NCBI RefSeq assembly: GCF_000264055.1
Contig: NZ_AJXL01000002.1
Span: 1 to 64,000 of the forward strand
Direction of reading: 5' to 3'
From: Flavobacterium sp. ACAM 123
GTDB lineage: Bacteria; Bacteroidota; Bacteroidia; Flavobacteriales; Flavobacteriaceae
Length of the DNA stretch: 64,000 nucleotides
Shown here: positions 57,763-64,000 of the stretch, piece after piece
Position numbering within the stretch: the first letter of the stretch is position 1
Layout of the letters: every line of letters starts with the position of its first letter
The notes under the pieces: generated by a model
Databases searched by the model: none
What the model was told of the DNA's origin: nothing
What the model saw: the letters and a program-made list of their open reading frames with translations, nothing else
Position numbers and translations under genes: made by a program

Positions 57763-58242
57763 ATGGAGCATAACAATATACAGTCAAAGAATAACCCTTA
57801 TGTGAAATATGCCCTAATAATGGCTGTTTCGTTTATAATCATGTATCTAGTTATGTTTTTAAATGTTGCTGAATTCAGTCATATATACAATAGTTTAACT
57901 CGCTTTTACATGACTACTTTAATGATTGCGGCAATGGCAATTATTATGTTGCTATCGATGTGGAAAATGTATCCAAATAATAAAGTTAATTTAGTAATTA
58001 TAGTCTTTGCCGCTACTACATTTCTTGGAACACTTTTTCTATTAAGAACACAAACCTTTGTTGGAGATGTACAATATATGAAAGCTATGATTCCTCATCA
58101 CTCATCAGCTATTATGACTAGTAGCAATGTCGACTTTAAAGATCCAGAAGCTAAAAAATTAGCTGAAGATATAATTGCTGCTCAAGAAAGAGAAATTAAG
58201 CAAATGAATGAAATGATTATTCGTCTCGAAAGCAAAAGATAA
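57763..58242 (+). CDS. DUF305 family membrane protein
   Basis: A 159-residue protein with three N-terminal membrane helices (about 12-35, 45-67, 75-95) and a C-terminal ferritin-like DUF305 region starting MIPHHSSAIMTS, ending in helix KLAEDIIAAQEREIKQMNEMI. The MxPHH motif is a likely metal site. Next gene starts 4 bases after the stop, so both are co-expressed. Confidence 0.88.
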   Translation: MEHNNIQSKNNPYVKYALIMAVSFIIMYLVMFLNVAEFSHIYNSLTRFYMTTLMIAAMAIIMLLSMWKMYPNNKVNLVIIVFAATTFLGTLFLLRTQTFVGDVQYMKAMIPHHSSAIMTSSNVDFKDPEAKKLAEDIIAAQEREIKQMNEMIIRLESKR

Positions 58243-58246
58243 TAAA

Positions 58247-58807
58247 GTGAAAATTTATATAAAAAACATGGTTTGTGGCCGCTGTGAAATGGCCGTCAAG
58301 TCAGAACTTAAAAAAATGGGGTTTTCTATTATTTCGATACAATTAGGGGAAGTAGAAATTACAACTGATTTGGACGAAAGCCAAAGCCAAATGCTATCAA
58401 AAAACTTGAATTTGCTTGGTTTTGAACTGTTAGACGATAAGGGAAACAAGACTGTTGAAAGAATAAAGAATAGAATCATTGACTTGGTTTATTACAAAAC
58501 GGAACAACGAAAAAGTAATCTATCAAGCTATTTAGCAGACGATTTGGGGCAGGATTACAGTACGCTAAGCAAGCTGTTTTCAGAAAACGAAGGAACAACA
58601 ATTGCCCATTACTTCATTGTCCAGAAAATTGAGCGGGTAAAGGAATTATTACTTTATAACGAGATGACGCTGAGCGAAATTGCAATTCAGCTTAATTATA
58701 GTAACGTCGCACATTTAAGCAATCAATTCAAAAAAACGACGGGTTATACCCCAACCCAATTCAAGCAATTAAAAGATAATACGAGGAAACAGATTGATGG
58801 ATTATAA
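58247..58807 (+). CDS. Small regulator: CxxC metal-domain-like N-terminus fused to AraC-type DNA-binding domain
   Basis: A 186-residue protein. Residues 1-65 look like a reduced HMA domain: KIYIKNMVCGRCEMAVKSEL with C10 and C13, then beta-strand EVEITTD and LNLLGFELLDD. Residues about 85-180 form an AraC/XylS double helix-turn-helix: LADDLGQDYSTLSKLFSE and MTLSEIAIQLNYSNVAHLSN, followed by FKKTTGYTPTQFKQL. It has no large ligand-binding domain, so the CxxC unit is the probable sensor of Cu(I) or a similar ion. GTG start, 4 bases after the DUF305 stop. It lies directly before copA, and is likely its regulator. Both parts are clear; the sensing role is inference. Confidence 0.88.
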   Translation: MKIYIKNMVCGRCEMAVKSELKKMGFSIISIQLGEVEITTDLDESQSQMLSKNLNLLGFELLDDKGNKTVERIKNRIIDLVYYKTEQRKSNLSSYLADDLGQDYSTLSKLFSENEGTTIAHYFIVQKIERVKELLLYNEMTLSEIAIQLNYSNVAHLSNQFKKTTGYTPTQFKQLKDNTRKQIDGL

Positions 58808-58829
58808 ATCTTACAAAGTTTACCCACAA

Positions 58830-58845
58830 TTGTGTAACAACACAA
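58830..58845. promoter_or_regulatory. Inverted repeat TTGTGT-AACA-ACACAA before copA, candidate operator
   Basis: A 6-4-6 inverted repeat about 15 bases upstream of a near-consensus -7 element (GATATTTG, 58860-58867), overlapping where the -33 element would lie. It is in the 86-base gap between the regulator and copA and is a plausible binding site for that regulator. Confidence 0.4.
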
Positions 58846-58893
58846 AGTAAAATCATTCGGATATTTGTACTGTTAATTTAAAACTGCAAAGAG

Positions 58894-61383
58894 ATGAAAT
58901 TTAAATACAATGTTACTGGAATGAGCTGTGATGGGTGTCGTGGCAAAGTAGAGAAAGCCTTGAATGCTATGGAAGGCGTTCAGGCTGTAGTGACTTTAGA
59001 TCCACCAATAGCTACTATCTCGATGGGAAAGCCCATCCAGACCTTGCAGTTTCAGGAGCTGCTTTCAGCTGCTGGTAATTACTCGATAAAGGTTTTTAAT
59101 CCAAATGATTCTTTATTGCCAACAGAGGAGGTTGCAGTAGCACCTCCAAAGAACGCTGCAGGAAAATACTACTGTCCCATGCATTGCGAAGGAGATAAAG
59201 TATATGATAAAGCAGGTGATTGTCCTGTTTGTGGTATGGACCTGGTACAAGCACCAGATTTAACTCCGCCAAAAACAAAGTATACTTGCCCTATGCATCC
59301 TGAAATTGTCCAAGAAGGGCCGGGTTCCTGTCCTATTTGCGGAATGGATTTAGTACCAATGGAGCCTACCGAAAGTGAAGATAACAAGACGTATCTTGAT
59401 TTATTACGTAAAATGAAAATAGCCATTATTTTTACACTGCCTATTTTTATCATTGCGATGTCAGATATGATACCCAATAATCCCCTACTAAAAATAATGG
59501 ACACCTCGCGTTGGAACTGGGTGCAGTTCGCCTTTTCACTTCCAGTAGTTTTTTATGCTGCATGGATGTTTTTTGTGCGAGCCTGGAAGTCGGTTATTTC
59601 TTGGAACTTAAATATGTTTACCCTAATTGGAATTGGTGCGGGGGTTGCTTTTCTATTTAGCCTATTTGGCTTATTTTTTCCGGAATACTTTCCAAATGAA
59701 TTCAAAACGGAAGGCGGTACGGTCCATCTGTACTTTGAAGCAACGACGGTAATACTAACCTTAGTTTTGTTAGGTCAGCTATTAGAAGCCAAAGCACATA
59801 GCAGAACTAGCGGTGCCATAAAAGAATTATTAAAATTAGCACCAACAGTGGCTACCTTAGTCATTGATGGAAGCGATAAAGTCATTTCTGTTCATGATAT
59901 CAAAAAGGGTGATTTACTTCGCGTGAAACCAGGCGAAAAAATTCCTGTTGACGGAAAAATTACCGAAGGAGCAACCACCATCGATGAATCAATGATTTCT
60001 GGTGAACCCATTCCTTTGGATAAAAAAGCAGACGATGCAGTTATTGCAGGTACAATTAACGGGAACAAATCTTTTGTGATGGTTGCTGAAAAAATTGGTT
60101 CAGAAACTTTGCTTTCGCAAATTGTGCAAATGGTAAATTCAGCCAGCCGTTCCAGAGCACCAATACAAAAATTGGCTGATAGAATAGCGAAGTATTTTGT
60201 ACCAATAGTGGTGGCAGTTTCAATAATCACCTTTTTCATTTGGGCACAATTTGGCCCCGAGCCAGCAATAGTTTATGGATTTATAAATGCAATTGCTGTT
60301 TTAATTATAGCTTGTCCTTGTGCTTTAGGATTAGCAACCCCCATGTCAGTTATGGTAGGAGTGGGTAAAGGAGCGCAATCTGGAGTTTTGATAAAAAATG
60401 CGGAAGCCTTAGAAAACATGAATAAGGTAAATGTTTTAATAACTGATAAAACAGGTACTATTACCGAAGGAAAGCCTTCTGTAGAAAAAGTATTTTCGAC
60501 TGAAAATAAAGAGGAAGACTTGTTGCAAATAATCGCTTCGTTGAATCAGTATAGCGAGCATCCTTTGGCGCAAGCCGTAGTCAATTTTGCGAAAGCGAAA
60601 AAGGTTACTTTATTGGAAGCTAAATATTTTGAATCCATTACTGGAAAAGGAGTAGTTGGAACGGTAAATGGTAAAAAAATCGCACTTGGTAATACAAAAT
60701 TGATGGAGCAAAACAATTCAAAAACTTCGGATGATTTAACAGCTAAAATAATAGCCGAGCAGAAACTAGGAAAAACAGTATCTTATATTTCGGTAGACAA
60801 TCAGGTTTTAGGTTATGTAACGATTACGGATGCTATTAAAAGTACGAGTGTAGCTGCAATAAAGGAATTAATGAGTCAGGGAATCGAAGTGATTATGCTT
60901 ACGGGTGACAATGAAAACACCGCGAAAGCGGTCGCTGACGAATTGCATTTGAGTTCGTTTATAGCAGGTTGTCTGCCGGAAGATAAATTAAAGGAAATTA
61001 AAAGATTACAAGACCAAGGGAAAATTGTTGCTATGGCAGGAGACGGAATTAATGATGCTCCGGCATTGGCTCAAGCCGACATTGGCATTGCTATGGGAAC
61101 TGGAACCGATGTAGCAATAGAAAGCGCCAAAATAACTTTGGTCAAAGGAGATTTGCAAGGGATCGTCAAGGCCAAAGAATTGAGTCATGCCGTGATGAAA
61201 AATATCAATCAGAATTTATTTTTTGCTTTCTTTTATAATGTACTTGGAATCCCGATTGCAGCAGGGGTTTTGTATCCTTTTTTCGGTCTTTTGCTTTCGC
61301 CAATGATAGCAGCGTTAGCGATGAGCTTCAGTTCGGTTTCTGTTATTGCAAATGCATTGCGATTAAGGAACTTGAAGTTATAA
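58894..61383 (+). CDS. copA: Copper-exporting P1B-type ATPase
   Basis: Exports Cu(I) from the cytoplasm at the cost of ATP. The 829-residue protein has an N-terminal HMA domain (C12-x-x-C15 in MSCDGCRGKVE), then two successive metal-binding modules (CPMHCEG ... CPVCGMDL and CPMHPEI ... CPICGMDL, about 90-155), then eight membrane helices. The transport motif CPC is at 474-476, the phosphorylation site DKTGT begins at D518, and the hinge GDGINDAPALAQADIGIAMG follows. The extra modules between HMA and TM1 suggest strong metal buffering. Preceded by the regulator and its candidate operator. Confidence 0.96.
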   Translation: MKFKYNVTGMSCDGCRGKVEKALNAMEGVQAVVTLDPPIATISMGKPIQTLQFQELLSAAGNYSIKVFNPNDSLLPTEEVAVAPPKNAAGKYYCPMHCEGDKVYDKAGDCPVCGMDLVQAPDLTPPKTKYTCPMHPEIVQEGPGSCPICGMDLVPMEPTESEDNKTYLDLLRKMKIAIIFTLPIFIIAMSDMIPNNPLLKIMDTSRWNWVQFAFSLPVVFYAAWMFFVRAWKSVISWNLNMFTLIGIGAGVAFLFSLFGLFFPEYFPNEFKTEGGTVHLYFEATTVILTLVLLGQLLEAKAHSRTSGAIKELLKLAPTVATLVIDGSDKVISVHDIKKGDLLRVKPGEKIPVDGKITEGATTIDESMISGEPIPLDKKADDAVIAGTINGNKSFVMVAEKIGSETLLSQIVQMVNSASRSRAPIQKLADRIAKYFVPIVVAVSIITFFIWAQFGPEPAIVYGFINAIAVLIIACPCALGLATPMSVMVGVGKGAQSGVLIKNAEALENMNKVNVLITDKTGTITEGKPSVEKVFSTENKEEDLLQIIASLNQYSEHPLAQAVVNFAKAKKVTLLEAKYFESITGKGVVGTVNGKKIALGNTKLMEQNNSKTSDDLTAKIIAEQKLGKTVSYISVDNQVLGYVTITDAIKSTSVAAIKELMSQGIEVIMLTGDNENTAKAVADELHLSSFIAGCLPEDKLKEIKRLQDQGKIVAMAGDGINDAPALAQADIGIAMGTGTDVAIESAKITLVKGDLQGIVKAKELSHAVMKNINQNLFFAFFYNVLGIPIAAGVLYPFFGLLLSPMIAALAMSFSSVSVIANALRLRNLKL

Positions 61384-61434
61384 GGCACTAAAGGCCACCT
61401 TAAATTTAAAATTTAATCTATAAAGTAAAATACC

Positions 61435-61995
61435 ATGAAAACACTACAGAAATTTGCATTTGCAACAGGATTAATTGGACTATTGTATTCTTGTCAGTCA
61501 ACGAATCAGGTACTCTCAAAATCAGATAACAGAACCGAAATCATGAACACTATCGCCAATGACGAAATGATGGCAAAAGAGATGATGGGCGTGTTGATGA
61601 ACAATAAAAGCGGCAAAATGATGATGATGAAGGAAAATCACGCTAAAATGATGACGATGATGAAAGAGAATCCAGAGATGATGGAGAGCATGATGCCGGA
61701 AATGATGAAGATGATGAAGAGCAATCCAGAAATGATGAAAGGCATTATGGCAGACATGATGAAGAATAAACCGGAAATGGTAAAAAGCATGATGCCGGAA
61801 ATAATGAAAATGATGGAGGATAATCCAGAAATGATGAAAGGCATGATGGAAAAAGCTAAATATGATGACATTATGATGGCCGAGATGTGCAAATCAATGA
61901 TGGATAATCCAGAAATGATGAAAATGATGGAGAAAATGAAGGCAGAAAAAATGGACATGAGTAAGATGAAGGGAATGGATAAAAAGTCCAAATAA
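61435..61995 (+). CDS. Methionine-rich lipoprotein with NPEMM repeats
   Basis: A 186-residue lipoprotein (lipobox LYSC, C20) with 52 methionines, 28% of the sequence. From about residue 45 nearly every turn carries MM pairs, with a recurrent unit of the form N-P-E-M-M-K-x-M-M: NPE at 79, 97, 130 and 158, and a KPE variant at 112. Spacing is irregular (18, 15, 18, 28). The rest is mostly Lys, Asp and Glu, suggesting a helical, soluble chain. Clustered Met ligands bind Cu(I)/Ag(I); a periplasmic copper sponge or carrier is likely but the protein belongs to no family I know. The GATGAT-rich DNA gives long shadow frames on the other strand. Confidence 0.85.
   Translation: MKTLQKFAFATGLIGLLYSCQSTNQVLSKSDNRTEIMNTIANDEMMAKEMMGVLMNNKSGKMMMMKENHAKMMTMMKENPEMMESMMPEMMKMMKSNPEMMKGIMADMMKNKPEMVKSMMPEIMKMMEDNPEMMKGMMEKAKYDDIMMAEMCKSMMDNPEMMKMMEKMKAEKMDMSKMKGMDKKSK
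61640..61950 (+). repeat. Degenerate tandem repeat within the Met-rich gene
   Basis: The repeated phrase AATCCAGAAATGATGAA and the related CCGGAAATGATGAA recur several times with small changes, coding for NPEMM units at variable spacing. Such repeats can expand or shrink by slippage, so strain variation in length is expected. Confidence 0.6.
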
Positions 61996-62041
61996 AAATA
62001 TAAAATACAGAGGTTCTATTTAACGCTAATATGATGCAGTT

Positions 62042-62179
62042 ATGAATAATAAAGGACAGGAAGAAATGCATATGGATGGGTTCTCATTCATGGGAATGCA
62101 TTGGTTTTGGTGGGGTTCCATATTGATTTTTGCACTTATACTATTAGCGCTAGCACACCGATACAGAAGAAGAAAATAA
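62042..62179 (+). CDS. 45-residue Met/His/Trp-rich membrane peptide
   Basis: ATG 62042 opens a 45-codon frame ending TAA at 62179. The peptide has an N-terminal part with M-x-M and H residues (EEMHMDGFSFMGMHWFWWGS), one hydrophobic helix (ILIFALILLALA) and a basic end (HRYRRRK), so it should sit in the inner membrane with the Met/His side outside. It lies 46 bases after the Met-rich gene and 23 before DUF302. Small membrane proteins with a similar layout are common in copper islands; no function is established. Confidence 0.65.
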   Translation: MNNKGQEEMHMDGFSFMGMHWFWWGSILIFALILLALAHRYRRRK

Positions 62180-62202
62180 TTTAATAAAAAAAATAAAAAG
62201 CT

Positions 62203-62589
62203 ATGGAATATTATTTCAATAAAACAATCAACGACAGCTTCGAAAATGCAATCGAGAAAGTTACGGAAGCCCTTAAAGTGGAAGGATTTGGAATACTAAC
62301 AGAAATTGACATAAAAGCAATATTAAAGAAGAAATTGGATGTGGATTATTACAATTATACCATTTTAGGTGCTTGCAATCCGCCTTTCGCTTACAAAGCG
62401 CTATTGGCAGAAGATAAAATAGGAACGATGCTGCCTTGTAACGTAATTGTTCAAGAGAAAGTAAAAGGTCAGGTTGAAGTTTCTGCAGTTGATCCGGCAG
62501 CATCGATGCAAGCAGTAGATAATGTTGCACTTACGGAAATCGCAACAGAGATCAGAGACAGGTTGCAAAAAGTAATTAATACTTTGTAG
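62203..62589 (+). CDS. DUF302 family protein
   Basis: A 128-residue soluble protein with the DUF302 pattern: SFENAIEKVTEALKVEGFGILTEIDI, then YTILGACNPPFAYKALLAEDKIGTMLPCNVIVQEK and the closing helix. One of the two conserved cysteines lies in GACNPP, another in LPCNV. DUF302 genes often accompany copper and multicopper oxidase genes. Function unknown. Confidence 0.9.
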   Translation: MEYYFNKTINDSFENAIEKVTEALKVEGFGILTEIDIKAILKKKLDVDYYNYTILGACNPPFAYKALLAEDKIGTMLPCNVIVQEKVKGQVEVSAVDPAASMQAVDNVALTEIATEIRDRLQKVINTL

Positions 62590-62593
62590 CCCC

Positions 62594-62609
62594 GGTTGCT
62601 GCGGCAACC
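62594..62609. other. Short hairpin between DUF302 and the multicopper oxidase
   Basis: GGTTGC-TGCG-GCAACC forms a perfect 6-base stem with 4-base loop just after the DUF302 stop. No T run follows, so it is not a standard terminator; it may be an mRNA processing or stabilising structure. Confidence 0.4.
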
Positions 62610-62660
62610 ATTATTCAGCAAGTCAAATTGCACTTAAGATTAGTAATTAAAAACAATAAA

Positions 62661-64000
62661 ATGAAGACTTTTAAATATACAGCATTGTTAATTTTGATTG
62701 TATCCCAATCTATTTTTGGTCAGGCAGTAGAAGGAAACGTCAATAATCTGCCGGTGAAAGAATATACACTGACCATTAGGGAGGAAATTGTTAATAAAGC
62801 AGGGGTAGCCGTAAAAGGAATGACGGTAAATAAAAGTATACCAGGTCCGGTATTGGAATTTACGGAGGGAGAATATGCTATTATTTACGTAAAAAATGAA
62901 ATGAAAGAAGAAACGTCCATCCATTGGCACGGACTTCTTTTACCAAATTTTTACGATGGCGTACCTTATTTAAACACTCCGCCCATAAAGCCAGGTCAAA
63001 CTCTCAAATACGAATTCTCGATTAATCAATCGGGAACTTATTGGTACCATTCTCATACCATGTTACAAGAGCAAAGTGGTGTGTATGGGTCTATTGTTAT
63101 TCATCCGAAAAAAGAAACATTGGTATACGACAAAGAATTGGTGCTGATGTTATCAGATTGGACCAATGAAAAACCGATGAATGTTTTGCGCAATTTAAAA
63201 CGAGGTAACGAATGGTACGGAATAAGAAAAGGGACATCAACACCGCTTAATAGAGTTATAGCAAGAGGAGCCTTTGGAGCACAATTAAAATTTTGGAAAC
63301 AGCGAATGGGTGGTGCTGACATTGCCGATATCTATTACCCTGCGTTTTTGATTAATGGAAGGCAGTCCATCGAATATCCCGATTTTAAACCGGGAGAAAA
63401 GGTGAGAGTACGTGTTATTGGTGGCGGAGCTTCTACTTCTTTCTGGATGACTTTTGGGGGAGAAGATCCGGTGCTCGTCTCAGCAGACGGTCATGACGTA
63501 GTACCAATTGTCAAAAATAAGACATTTATTGGGATTGCAGAAACGTATGATTTTATTGTGACTATTCCTAAAGAGGGTAAAATTGAGTATAGAATTACGG
63601 CACAGGATGGCTCAGGTACGGCTTCGGCATTTCTAGGAAGTGGCAAAATTCTAGCGGCCCAAGATGTTCTAAGACCTGATAAAATTGGCATGATGCAAAA
63701 GATGGCAAAGATGGACATGAAAATGGGAGCCCATGCATTAAAGTACCGTCCGAAAAAAGACGAACGCTTCAAAATTAAGGAAGAGTATGGCATGCAAATG
63801 GATATGTCTAAGGATTCTAAAATGAAAGGAATGGATATGGACCATTCTAAGATGAAAGGGATGAGAATGGACGACATGAGGCAAAAGCAAATGGATATGC
63901 CCAAAGATTCTACAATGAAGGGAATGAAAATGGACAACATGAAGCAAAAGCAAATGTCCAAGGATTCTGCAAAGGGAGTAATGGAAATGGATCATTCTAA
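62661..64000 (+). CDS. Multicopper oxidase (CopA-type), Met-rich, incomplete at window end
   Basis: The ATG at 62661 opens a frame that runs to the window edge without a stop (446 codons visible). Signal peptide (KYTALLILIVSQSIFGQ) and the first cupredoxin domain carry copper ligands in IHWHGLLLPN (H88, H90) and YWYHSHTMLQEQSGVYGSIVI (H130, H132). The second domain follows (YYPAFLINGRQSIEYPDFKPGE). From about residue 335 a Met/Asp/Lys-rich segment begins, with MKGMDMDHSKMKGM and similar repeats that continue to the edge. Such Met-rich inserts are known in CopA/PcoA and CueO oxidases and bind Cu(I). The C-terminal domain with the T1 copper site would lie beyond the window. Confidence 0.93.
   Translation, partial: MKTFKYTALLILIVSQSIFGQAVEGNVNNLPVKEYTLTIREEIVNKAGVAVKGMTVNKSIPGPVLEFTEGEYAIIYVKNEMKEETSIHWHGLLLPNFYDGVPYLNTPPIKPGQTLKYEFSINQSGTYWYHSHTMLQEQSGVYGSIVIHPKKETLVYDKELVLMLSDWTNEKPMNVLRNLKRGNEWYGIRKGTSTPLNRVIARGAFGAQLKFWKQRMGGADIADIYYPAFLINGRQSIEYPDFKPGEKVRVRVIGGGASTSFWMTFGGEDPVLVSADGHDVVPIVKNKTFIGIAETYDFIVTIPKEGKIEYRITAQDGSGTASAFLGSGKILAAQDVLRPDKIGMMQKMAKMDMKMGAHALKYRPKKDERFKIKEEYGMQMDMSKDSKMKGMDMDHSKMKGMRMDDMRQKQMDMPKDSTMKGMKMDNMKQKQMSKDSAKGVMEMDHS

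Noticed and set aside
61638-61991. 117-codon open frame on the minus strand opposite the Met-rich gene
   Set aside because: It is a shadow of the ATGATG repeat, coding for runs of I, F, S; the plus-strand frame has a lipobox and fits its operon.
63491-63961. 156-codon minus-strand frame in the multicopper oxidase region
   Set aside because: The plus-strand frame encodes clear cupredoxin motifs; the minus-strand frame is the shadow of the Met/Asp repeats.
1-64000. CRISPR arrays, insertion sequences, tRNA or rRNA genes
   Set aside because: I looked for regular direct repeats, transposase-like frames, and cloverleaf or rRNA motifs by eye and saw none.

Overview
The window is AT-rich chromosomal DNA from a member of the Bacteroidota, most likely family Flavobacteriaceae and close to Flavobacterium. 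The pointers are SprA, a RemB-like protein, PorG-like and PorP/SprF-family proteins of gliding and type IX secretion, a SusC/SusD pair, many promoters of the Bacteroidota form TAnnTTTG, and starts without Shine-Dalgarno sites. No rRNA, tRNA, CRISPR array, phage or insertion sequence was seen.

Layout. 1-9000: ruvB, queG (no canonical start at the expected place), a decayed LacI-type regulator, an intact susC-susD pair, and then two more dead genes: a trehalase-like remnant and a CBS-domain gene with a lost start and two nonsense codons. 9000-23200: maeB, ruvA, the giant sprA, gcvH, a VanZ-like gene, deoC and a RemB-like outer-membrane gene. 23300-28440: an aerobic respiration block with heme O synthase, cytochrome oxidase subunits III (two genes) and IV, an Sco-type copper chaperone, DUF420 and small membrane proteins. 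28450-36300: a DUF4403 lipoprotein, a TolC/HlyD efflux pair, tsaB, an MscS channel, a decayed locus, dodecin and a three-module NifU protein. 36400-48450: a PorP/SprF protein, a gamma carbonic anhydrase, and the leftward envelope cluster CBS-nadK-porG-uppS-bamA-ompH-ompH-murI. Rightward genes pdxJ, an alpha/beta hydrolase and a small membrane protein follow, with a nested inverted-repeat element between pdxJ and the hydrolase.

48500-64000 is a long, almost wholly rightward copper (or copper/silver) handling island. In order it has a Cys-rich secreted protein, an HMA protein, a DUF3347 lipoprotein, a heme-binding-domain protein, a CusA pump broken into two frames, CusC/TolC, two consecutive CusB-type adaptors, a DUF305 membrane protein, a small regulator fusing a CxxC metal-binding-like segment to an AraC-type DNA-binding domain, a CopA P-type ATPase, a lipoprotein that is 28% methionine, a 45-residue membrane peptide, DUF302, and a Met-rich multicopper oxidase that runs off the right edge. 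Together they suggest cytoplasmic export by CopA, periplasmic sequestration and oxidation by the Met/His/Cys-rich proteins and the oxidase, and trans-envelope efflux by CusABC, under a one-component sensor.

The most interesting points are the Met-rich lipoprotein, the metal-domain/AraC regulator with an inverted repeat before copA, the split cusA, the concentration of five short CxMH...CxxCGM metal-binding modules in four neighbouring genes, and a scatter of fresh pseudogenes around an intact SusCD pair.
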